A DNA stretch of 64,000 bases, taken from the NCBI RefSeq assembly GCF_949628265.1, contig NC_088790.1, positions 16,868,545 through 16,932,544 on the forward strand, read 5' to 3'. The notes below the pieces were generated by a model. That model was given only the letters and a program-made list of their open reading frames with translations, did no database searches and had not been told where the DNA came from. Below, piece by piece: positions 15,001 to 27,000 of this stretch (its first letter is position 1; the number at the start of each line of letters is the position of its first letter). Source of the DNA: Cloeon dipterum (taxonomy: Eukaryota > Arthropoda > Insecta > Ephemeroptera > Baetidae). The position numbers and the translations under genes were made by a program.

Positions 15001-18000
15001 CACTGTTAGTTGTTTGAAATCTTATTCATAAATTTAAAATAGCGAAAATTTAGACAGAATTTCAAGTGAAATTTAAATAGCTTTTAAAATTTACTTTTTC
15101 TTGGGTGGTATTTTGTATATTTCATCATAAAAATAATTCAGAAAAATTATTTCTCCTTTTATCATCTTCAAATTCTTTGTTTTCAACCCTCCAAGACAAT
15201 TTTTTTAATTTTCATTTTCCTGATTTTGCATTTTGTAAAAATGGGAAACAAACTTTAGTCATTTTAGTTTCAAGTTAAATTAATTTAAAAGGCAAATAAT
15301 AGTGGTGTTTGTAACAATTGACATATCCTCATATTTATCTGAATAACTATATTTTTGTATTATATTTCTTTAATTTATATGAGAAATGATTGAGTATCGA
15401 TAAGAAGCGCGGAGCGTGTGGAGAACTGGGCGCGTCCTTGAGGCAAAGACAATGGTGCGTTTGAAAATATTAATGAAAGGGTGCGCTCTCGGTGGCGGCC
15501 GCGGTTAAAAGTAGCCCAGCCCAGAGCGAGCTTTCGAGCAATTTGGCGAGCCGGTCCGACCGAATAACTCGCATTTGGGCCGCGCGCCGCTTCGTTATCG
15601 CCGCGCGGCGCGCATTTCTGCATTCATTATTCGCGGCTGCAGCAGCCCGCCAGTGATGAACGGCAACTGCGAGATTGTCAGCGGCAGGGGCTTCAAGCCC
15701 TCGGACAGGAACGACCCCAGGAAGAAGGAGTTCCTCACCACCTTGAGCACCAAGTTGTGGCGCGTTTCGCTGGTAAAGCTCTGCACTTTTATTTTTACCC
15801 CGCGCACGACACCATTGCTCTCTCGCTTTCTAGACCGACCGCAACTGCTCTTCCGCATTTTTTCATGTCTCTTTTGAACTAAGAATCCTCAAAGGGGCCA
15901 CTGTGCGGAGGCAGCCAAGCTCAAATATTACGACTCTCCTATCAAAAAATTGGCACAAAAATTAGGGCTTTCCTCACACGCCTTCGAAAACAACTGATTT
16001 ATTCTGCTGGGTAGAAATTGGAATTTATAATTCAATTAAACAAATGCCGTTTATTGAACCCGTTTTAAAATGGTTTAAATGTAGACTTATCAGTTTGAAA
16101 TCTATTTGACCATATTTTTAAATCTTGTATAGTTTTATTTTTGGACACACGAACATGTATTGTATTTATCGAATGATTTAAACGTTACAAACTATCAAAA
16201 ACCGATCACATTTTCAATGAAATTGCGTAATTTCAAACATGACTAGAAAACAATTGACAAAAGTTAATTTTAAAGCCATAATTTTAATTATTAAAGCAAA
16301 ATCTTCTTCATGAGCAATAAATTTTTCTTTTAAAATGATGAACCACGCATCAAATATTCTGTTTATATTTATCTAATATCGCCATCTAAACAGCCAAACA
16401 ACCAGCAAACATACATTTATATTATTTCTTAGCTGATAGAAAATAATAAATGATTGAGGGGAGAAACTTTCAGCTTGGGAAGCATAAATTATGTACCGTC
16501 GGCAATTTCAATCCGCTTTCAACGACTCGGTGAGCTCTAGTTTTGCTGCCCAAGAGTGCTTTTAATCAAAACACAGAGGTGTGGATTGCGCCATAAAATC
16601 TGTTTCGGATTGAGCCACTTGGCCGCGCGCCCGCAGCAGCTAGCCGTCCACCCGTCCAGCCGCCACAATATTATTTGCTGGCTCGCCAACTCACAATATT
16701 GTAGGGAAATTATTATCGCAAGTAATGGCCGCCTCTTTTGAAGTTGATTAGAAAGCTCTGCGTAAATTGCTTCATCTGCTCTACAAACGAATTAGGAACA
16801 GACCGCAGCAGTAATTCGAAAATGAAGAGTATACTTGTAAGTATTTTTTGACGAGTACGAATTTTCACTCAGTGCAACAACAATTTTTGACTAGCTGTCA
16901 CTGTATTTTTTGCGAATCCATCAGCAAGTGTGAATTGCAACTTAGTCAGGAGTAATCTAGCTGATTAATTATTCAAAAATTTGCCTTTATCTAGAATTAC
17001 GTTGCAACCTTCGCGTACCCAGGCATTAATTCGGGCCGCAGGACAGAACTCCCCAGTAGTTACCCTCCCGGTGAAGCCGTGCCCTTTCAGGATTTTTCTG
17101 ACACCACCAACTTTAATTAGTTCCCAAAGTTGGAAATGGAAAATTTAGAATTTACTTTAAAAGAATTACTTCTTATAAAACAAATGGAATTTAAATATTT
17201 AATCTATTGATTTAAAATATGAAACTTAATTTTGATAAAATATGAATTTTAGACGAGCGGTTTTTAGATCGCGTAGTTTCTTTAATTACTAGGGTAAAGC
17301 AATGAAAGAGGTAAGTTTGTTACTTACAAACTAAAGTATATTGTTGATAGGAACTTAAACGATACAGGAGAAATTATATGGTGTGTATTTGATATTAATA
17401 TTATTATTCACCGGAGAATTGACTCAATAAGAACAGGATTTGAATATTCGAATTACTAACAGGAATACAACATTAAATGAATTATTATTTTCCAGAATAG
17501 AATTTAAAACAGAAGAAAAATAAGCTCAATTAGATTTTGAATTCTCACCACTCACTCTGCCAAATTAAAGATGGAAAGTCAAATAGGACGCTCTCCCACA
17601 CTTGCCCGAAGTCAATGCGTGGATGAAAAACTCTCAAGTGACCAGAGTGTTATTTTGTCAAACATTATATAGTGGCAAGTGGGAGTGTCTTTCGATATAA
17701 CATACGTGAGGTGAGAGTGAGGGTGCAATAGTTTTACAACACTTACTTGTGACCAAATACAATACATCCAAGTGCTCAAGGAGTTAAGTGCTTTAGAATA
17801 TTAAACAACAAAAAAGAATTACGTTAACATTTAGAATTCTTCTGTTACTTAAGAAGATGTGGAATTTCGGTAAGAAACATGGATTTGGTTTCCAAAGTGA
17901 TTACTGAATGCTGGGGAACAATATCCTTAAAAGTAACGCGTTTGTCAATTTGGAATGGAATCCATTGTGGTACCATGGTGGATTACTTAACGCGGATTAG

Positions 18001-21000
18001 CAATACTGGCGTAATTAAAGAATTCGGAAATTTCCACAGGTACTGGTACCATAAAGGATTCACACTCCCACACAAAATAGCAAATAGAGTGTGCGATTTT
18101 ACAAAAAGAACAGAATCGTGACAAATTAAAACGCGGAAATAGCTTAACAAACAACTTAGAACTGATTGGTGCCACTTGTCGATTGGTGTAGTTCGCGGAT
18201 ATCTGCTAAGTCCTTACGGTCAACATATGTAACCATGCGAACTCTACCGGAGTCAGAGTGTTCGAGGCGCGCCTGATGAGATGGAATCTCTTGCAGAGGA
18301 ATTGCAGCTGGATCTTCCGGCTGATTGTATTCTGGTTCCTCTGGAGGCGCTGAAGTAATGCCTCGCCTTGCACTCAATGTCCAACCGGTATAACGAAGCA
18401 CCAAACCACAAGTGACTGCCAATACTAGAACAAGCAATACAACGAAGATCAAAATCTTATAATTAAAACTGTGGTGGGTTTCTCCAAAAGGTGTGTCAGC
18501 CATGCTAAGGTGATGAATTTCTTTTAAAAGAGAGTTAATTTCAAGACCAGTATTGTCATTTGCAATAGAAAAATTGTCGAACAAATCGAATAAGTTTGAC
18601 ATTTTATCGTTATTTCGGATTACATTTAAATGGGCAATAGTGGAAAGTATGTCCAACACAGGAAGTGGAGGATAATGGAGTGCGAATGTAACAGATATAC
18701 GTCCCATATTGATGCGTCCAGCGCCAAAGAGGATCTCGTCTCCAACTAGGACGTGGCACGATGAGGGGACATGGAAATATCCGGTGCCTTTGATGACTGA
18801 AGGAACGTGATGCCATTCATTAGCACGTGTACATGTAAAATGGAGATTAGTTAAATTTGCAACATGGTATAAATAAACATCCGAATTATCTGGTCTAGAA
18901 AAGATTGGTTTAAAACTAGCGATGGTAGACACATGACAATAGGTATGGAGATCCACGCTAACGGTTTTGCTGCGGAAAAACTTAAACAACAATTAGGTGT
19001 AGCAGCAGTATGTATTTTAAATCGAGGTTGGCATAACGTGTAAGATAAATTTTGGCAAGAATTGAGGTCGGCCCACGTAAGATAAAAGAAACTGTGTGTT
19101 TGTTCGTTAACGGCTAGCAAATCTTTGTCGGGTATAAAAGAATAATACAAGTCGGAATTATTAATGGGACTCGGAAAAGAGAATGGCTGATAAACAAAAT
19201 GCCATTTTGGGAATGTCCGAGTTTGGAGTTGCATGAGCCAAAAAAAAGGTATGAGTGCCAAAAATGACAGAAATACTAAATACGTCCGTCCCATAACTGT
19301 GCTTGATCAATGTGAACACGGTTACGTAATGGGTACGGCGAACGAACAGGTGAAGCCGGTAGTGGTGCCTCTGGTGCCACGTTAGCCTCCTCTGGTGCGT
19401 TAGGAAGTCTGTGAACAAGACTTGAAAAATGAGTATCATCATCTGAATCGTCTGAACAGGCAATATTATTTTGGTTATTGCGATCAGGGTTATTAGTATG
19501 GTGATCAAGGGAAGTAGTAGTGTTAGTAGTAGTAGTAGTAGTAGGCGCTTTAGATTTTGGTAAAGTGCGAGATGGCTTAGTTTTAGCCGCGCCAAATTGT
19601 CGACCAGGTTGTGCCTTGAGTCGATCTATATGTACCTCATAAACTTTTCCTTTGTCATTAGAAATTTCAACATTGTGATCCAAGATCTTATTGATTTTAA
19701 ATGGACCTGTGAACAAAGGTTGTAAGAATTTTGAAACTGTGGTTGGAAATTGACCACGTTTGAGAAAGACAGTTTGGCCACTTTCTAGTTTTCTCCCTTT
19801 AGTGAATTTGTCATATTGACTTTGATATTTTGCCTCTTGTTTTTCTAAAGTAGATTTGACCAATGCATTTGATTCATGTATATTTTTGCGAACAAGGGTC
19901 GCGTAATTATCGTCGTAGACAGGGGCGATATAATGATGTCGCGGATCGGTAGGTAGGTCAAAGGGTAAGAGCGGCGACCTCTCATAGAGCATTTCAAACG
20001 GTGAACGGTTTGTTGATGAGTGCAGCTGCGTCATGTATGCAAATTTGACGAATGGCAATAACTCAGGCCAGTTGGAATCATGGTTTTGCACAGTTGCATG
20101 TAGAAGGTTTTTGAGAGTGCCAATAACTCTTTCTGCTTGTCCATTAGCTTGTTGGTGATAAGGTGTTGTCGGTGTGTGCTTCACCTTAAGGAGTTTGTTG
20201 ACCTCGGAGACGGTAGCGGCTAAGATGTTGGTGCCTCTGTCGGACACCAATTGAGATATCATACCGTGCACAAGGTAGACTTGTTCCACTAAAAAGCGTG
20301 CCACGGTTTCTGCGCGGATGTCGGATACTGCTTGCAGCTCGATAGCTTTAGTGAAACTGTCGATGATGACAATGACGTACTTCTCGCCGTGTGAGCCTGT
20401 AGGATTACAAGGTCCAAAAATGTCGAGATGTGCGCAGTGCCATTTTGAACGATCTCGCTTGAATTTATCCATTGGTACTTTTAAAATTCGCTTGTTTGGT
20501 TTGGTCAAATTGCAAGTTAAACAGCTTTGGACGTATTGGCGGACTGATGAGTTCATTTCAGGCCAGTAAAAACGTCCACGTAAAGTGTATAGCATTTTCT
20601 CAACGGATTGATGACCACAAAAGGGTGCATTATGAAAAGCGTGAAGAAGTCTAAGTCTCATAGCTTCAGGGACAAAAACGAGTGGATTATCGTTAATTGT
20701 TTTCGCGAAACGGACCACGCCCTCAGGAGTTCGTGTCCAAAACCCATCCGGGGTTTCAAGGGTCGTGACCGACGGATCAGACTGAGACCAAAGGTCAGTG
20801 AGAAAAGCGTCTGCGCGTTGGAAAGCAACCAAATCGTCTGCAGACCAGACAGGGGTATTCCCTGGAAAATCGGAATCTTCCGATTGAATCGGTGCAGCCA
20901 CTAAACGAGACAGTGTGTCTGCGTTTGCGTGTTGACTGCCCTTTCTATATTCAAATTTAAGAGGCCAAGAAGAGAGCTCGATGGCCCAGCGTTCTAACTT

Positions 21001-24000
21001 ACTGGAGCCACCACCTTTCAAATTACGGAAATAGGCGAGAGCTCTATGGTCACTTAGCACGGTAACGTCGCAAAAATAAATGAGTGGTTTGAAGTGCCTA
21101 AGTGCCAGAATAATTGACAGCAATTCTTTTTCAGAAGTTGTGTAGCGAACTTGACAGCCAGTAAAAAGTTTTGAAAAGAAAGCAATGACTTGTTCGTGAC
21201 CCTCTGAATTTACTTGATTCAAAACAGCGCCTGCTGCAAAATGCGAGGCGTCTACTGCTAAGAGAAAAGGTTTCTTGAAATTGGGCTGTGCTAAAACAGG
21301 TGCAGTAGTCAAAGCAGTTTTGAGTTCCTGAATAGCGTCTAAGCGTTCGGGAGTAATTTCAAATTTAACGTTTTTTCTAGTGAGCTCCACTAAAGGAATA
21401 GTGAGATCCGCAAATCTGTGAATGAAAACGCGGTAATAATTCAGCAAAGCGAGGAATTGGCGGATTTGAGTAATGTTTTCCGGAATAGGGAAATTTTGAA
21501 TCGCGCTGATTTTATCAGGGCAAGGTCGAAGTCCGGTTGTTGTCAAAACATACCCCAAAAATTCTAGCTTTTCGCAAAGAAAATCGGTTTTGGCAGGTCC
21601 GAGTTTGAGATTGAATTTAATGACTAATTGGAAAACTTCTTCTAGCAGGGAAAGATGTTCTTCTAGAGTCGGAGTTGCGATGAGAATATCGTCCAAATAG
21701 AGGTGAACGCCCTTTTCATACAAAGGCGAAAAGACCATGTCTGCAGCTCGCATCCAAATTGCGGGGCTACATTTTGCGCCGAAAGGTAGTCGTGTTGGTT
21801 CAAATCTGCCAAACGGGGTAATAATTCCAAGAATTCGCCTTGAATCTTCATCCAATTCGATGGTTTGAAAGGCACTGGAGACGTCTACGCGACTGAGGAA
21901 TTTGGCACCGTTCAAATTGTGCAAAATTTGCGTGATGGAAGGAGTTGGGTAGATTTCGTCTATCATTCTGGAGTTGACTTTACGCAAATCAAAAACTAAG
22001 CGAAATTCAGGGACACGGCCAATCTCAGTCTTCTTCAGCACGACGAGAATGGGTGAGCTCCAACTGCCAGCAGCAGGAACTAAATGTCCCTTTTCTACTT
22101 GTTCATCGATGAGTTTTTTAACTTCGTCCTTGATTTTAACAGGAATGGTATAGGGCTTGCTGATCACCGGTGGTCCATCAGAGACGGTAATTTTTGCTTT
22201 GAAACCGGGAAAAACGCCCAAAAGTTTGCGTTTGTCTTGAAAAGCATCCTTATAGGACACCAATATCTTATCCAGAATCCGTCTGTTGTCTTCGTGTAGA
22301 TGATCCAGTTTGAAATGTCGGAGAAATTCGTCCAACGAGTCTGTATTTTTCAACTTTGTTTCCGCAGTCACATAAGCGTGAGGCTCCAACAGCTCATCTT
22401 GAAAAGGAGTAGGGTTGTCGTCACACTCCTCAATAGAGAGTGGAGCTAGCTGTGCTGTTAGCGCTTGAGAAACGTCGGAAACGTCATCAATGGGTGTCGC
22501 AGTCCACGACACTGATGTTGGGTTAACTGCGTAAGTCTGTCCATCTTGCAAAATTGGTGTTGTAGAATCGTACGGAGAAAGGAAATAACGACGTGGAGGA
22601 ACCAAGTCATGCGACCCAGGAAGATCTTGATTGGAGGACACGGAGACTGTTGTCGCTGGTGCCGCCAATAACGGGGGGTCGCTAAAATCTAATAGGGCAG
22701 TAGTAACAACGCCATTTTCGATTCTGCCCGGTTTGCAAGGGTAAACAGGAATATTGCGATTATGCAAAATGAGTTTATCGGGACCCAAAGACATTTTATA
22801 CGTTCGCAAGAAATCAATTCCTAGCAGTGCATGATAATTAGAAAAGAGTGGAGTCTCAGAAATTAAAAAGTCACACGGGACTGTGAAATTTTCAAAGTTC
22901 AAAGTAATCGTGGCAATGCCAACGAGGTTCAAGTTGGTGTCTCCCAGCCCAAATAATTTCCAATTCGTTTCCCGGCAAATTGAGGGATTTTTGAGAAGCT
23001 TCAAAGGCATTAAGCATACAGGAGAGCCTGTATCTATCAAAAGTCGAAATTTTGCAACATTGACTTGAGGACTGTGTGCAAGAACAGTAGCTAAATCGTA
23101 GATTGATTTTGAGCCATTAATAGCGATACATTGCGGAGCCGAAATAATATGCGGAAGTAAAATCGGATCTCCTAGAGTAGGGTCTGGTGAGAGAGGAGAG
23201 CAAACACCCACCCTATTTAGTTTCCCGAGGACGAGTTGCGTTTAGGCGTGACGCCCAAGGCAATGTAGATTGCGTCGCTGACAGCATTTTGCAGTTTGAA
23301 ACATCTCTCGATTGGGTGGTTCGAAATGCCACACATGGCGCAGGGCTCGTGGCGATTCGTTGACCTGAAGTCACCACGGGGCTGATTTGCGTTGAAATTC
23401 CTCCTTTGGTTGAAAGGCTTGTTCGGAGCGCGCTGCCCACCTTTATTACCCGATGGTTGGGAAGAGTGTTGGAAGCGCTGCTGTGTGTTGACGGCTCGCT
23501 GTTGGTTCGGAGCGCTGGATTGGTTGGTACCAGCCTGCGCACCAGCCGTCTTGAGCTTGTTTAAGTCCACTTTCTTACCCTTACGAGGAAAATTGGTGCG
23601 GGGCGACGACGTGCCTCCGGTAGGAATGAGCGGAGCTGCTACGGCGTCCTTGTCGTTTTTCTTCTCATGCTCAGTTCTTGATTCGCTGAAAATACGGTCC
23701 ATCTCCATAGCTTTGCGAAGAGTTTCTGCGTAGCTCTTGGTATCTGCGATGCTGAGGAAGTTTTTCACCTGACCAGGAAGAAGGCCAGCCTTTAAAACTT
23801 GAATCTTGGTTTCGTCCATGCGGCTAGTTTCCCATTTCTTCTTGTCGCTATCGGTGACTCCCTTCAGATTGAGAATGAGGTTTGACAAGGCAACAATACG
23901 GTTGTTGAAAGCCTCGATCGATTCGCCCGTGCGTTGACGCATGTTATGTAGCTCGACCATCATAGTGTTTTTAGATCTAGTTCGATCAAAGTGATCAATC

Positions 24001-27000
24001 AAAAGTTCGGACGCTTCGTCCCATTTTTTCGTGTTAATGTAACCTTGCATTTCGTCCGAGTAATTAACAAAGTCATAAGCATTATCTTTAACGCGTGCAC
24101 ACAGTACTTGCAATTTCTTTTTCTCATCCCAATTGCCGATTTCAGCCACGCTATTGATATTGTTAATGAATTGAGTGGCTGTTTTATTGCCGGTTAATTG
24201 GCCATGATATGGTTTTACTTCGCGCAATAATGACGCGACAGAAGGGTCAAAAGGTGTAGGTACGATTGCCATGTTCGCGCTGTCAATAGGGAGAACAAGA
24301 GGTTTTTTTGTTTCACTTACTACTTGTTGATCTTTGCCAGCGGGGTTATTCTCTTTTATTCTGGAGACCCTGAGAACAGCTTTAGAAGACGGAGAATGAA
24401 CTAAATGTGCTAAATTGTCGATGAGATGTTGTCGAAATTTGAAACCCTGAGGAACCTCCGCTGGTCTTGGGGAAGCAGTCTGATGTTCCGCTTCTTTTGG
24501 TGTCGGGTCTGGTCTTCGCTCGGATGCTTTGGCGACCTTGTCTGAAGAAGATGTAGAACCGCGGGAAGCCACAGTGTCTAATTTGAGTAACAAAATTTTA
24601 AATTTAAGTCGCGCGCAACATTCGGATTAAAAAAACACGACTGGGATGCACCCAAAGTCGGTTTGTAGGTTTTGTTTTTAAATTTCTCTATTAAAAAGAA
24701 GAATTTGAAATTGGCCTAATTATGTAGGCACGATACCGAGCGAAACCAAAGAAATTTAATGACCCGATGTGGTGAGTGAGCTTAATTGAAAAGAAATGTT
24801 CCTGTTGTAGATTTCATTAAATTATGTAACATTGCCGTTTACAAATGCTACAAAAAAAAATTATTAAAAGTTCCTTTATTCGAGTAAAAGAAAAAGAAAA
24901 ATATGAAAATGAGTCAATTTTCATTGGGACACAGAAATGTCTCAATTAATTATTATTAATTCTGTGTATTATAAAATCGTGAGGGAGATTAAACTTTGTC
25001 CTTTTTCTTTTGACTTTTAATTGGCAGAGATTTTTATTAATGAAGTGTTACGCCTTTTCGCATAGGCTATGATCACTTGATCCTGCTTTATATCCTAAAA
25101 CACCCGCTTTGTCTAGCGGCGTGTGGGACCAATGAGCAGGCTGTGCAGCACTCGGCAGCCGCATGAAATACAGTTTCCTTCTCTTTCAATTTTGAGATTA
25201 GGTAAACTGGACTGAGAGAAGCACATGTCTGAACTTGCAGAACATAATAATGCTTTTTTAATGGAGCCACGGAAAACCCATCATCGGAGACTACATAGAG
25301 TACAACCAGATGAAAAAAATAAAAAGGAAGTGATTTTTTATGAAAATCAAAATACCGAGTCTTCCCTCAATAGTACGATTATACACGTCAGTATCGCACA
25401 TTGAAAAACTGGCCTCGTCCAGCAAAGTCGCGACGTGAGCGAAAAAGAATTTGAAAGAATCTTCATTGAAAAATTGAAAGAATCTTCAAAGAAAAATAAA
25501 AACGGGCTTGTAGAGAACAGAAAGAGCCCGGTGCGAGCAACGTGTCGACTCGTTGAATCGCTAGATAATAAAAGTGGTACCGGAACGGCATAAAGGCACG
25601 TTCAAATCGAGGAATTAATTTTGGTCTGGAGAAAAGATTTCCTAGAGTCGATTTTCTCATTTTCAGTACCAAAAATGCAACCGCGGGGATCCAAAAAAAA
25701 AACAAAATAACGCGGTGCGTCCGTGATTTGTGGTGAAAAAACACCTCCACAGCATTAAATAAAAATTGAAAGTCGCTCTATTCTTTCAGAGCGCATATTC
25801 TTTAATGTCGTTGGCCAACTAAAAAAAAATATAAAACAACGGGCAAACTTAATAAAGTAAAGCAACGAATATTAAAAATTACTTTGCATTCGATCGATCG
25901 AAAGGAATTTTCCTTGAAAATTGAAACAACATAAAAGTTGTAAAATCAAATGATAACAAATGGTGAGTAATACACACTGAAAATATTGTTCCTCTTTCCT
26001 AGTAATTAGGTAACAGTTCTGTCAATCGGTTATGAAATGTATGTCGTAAAGTTATCGGAAGATACAAAATTACGAAATTTTAATTAAGTTTGTCTTAGCG
26101 CCGTGGCCTTTGGCATTAGGACATAGTTAATTATTTGAAAATTTATTTAAATACTCCCCGATTGACAAAAAAAAAACTTCTGACACCTTGTGAATTGTGT
26201 CAGAATAGTGGTTTAAATATTAACTGATTGACAGAAACACTTCTGACACCATGTGAATTGCAACTTAGTCAGGAGTAATCTAGCTGATTAATTATTCAAA
26301 AATTTGCCTTTATCTAGAATTACGTTGCAACCTTCGCGTACCCAGGCATTAATTCGGGCCGCAGGACAGAACTCCCCAGTAGTTACCCTCCCGGTGAAGC
26401 CGTGCCCTTTCAGGATTTTTCTGACACCACCAACTTTAATTAGTTCCCAAAGTTGGAAATGGAAAATTTAGAATTTACTTTAAAAGAATTACTTCTTATA
26501 AAACAAATGGAATTTAAATATTTAATCTATTGATTTAAAATATGAAACTTAATTTTGATAAAATATGAATTTTAGACGAGCGGTTTTTAGATCGCGTAGT
26601 TTCTTTAATTACTAGGGTAAAGCAATGAAAGAGGTAAGTTTGTTACTTACAAACTAAAGTATATTGTTGATAGGAACTTAAACGATACAGGAGAAATTAT
26701 ATGGTGTGTATTTGATATTAATATTATTATTCACCGGAGAATTGACTCAATAAGAACAGGATTTGAATATTCGAATTACTAACAGGAATACAACATTAAA
26801 TGAATTATTATTTTCCAGAATAGAATTTAAAACAGAAGAAAAATAAGCTCAATTAGATTTTGAATTCTCACCACTCACTCTGCCAAATTAAAGATGGAAA
26901 GTCAAATAGGACGCTCTCCCACACTTGCCCGAAGTCAATGCGTGGATGAAAAACTCTCAAGTGACCAGAGTGTTATTTTGTCAAACATTATATAGTGGCA

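Noticed and set aside
19161..19595. 144-aa minus-strand frame with many Leu residues
   Set aside because: It is a shadow of the pol C-terminus and the start of the env-like frame in another frame; its Leu runs come from the Thr-codon repeat.
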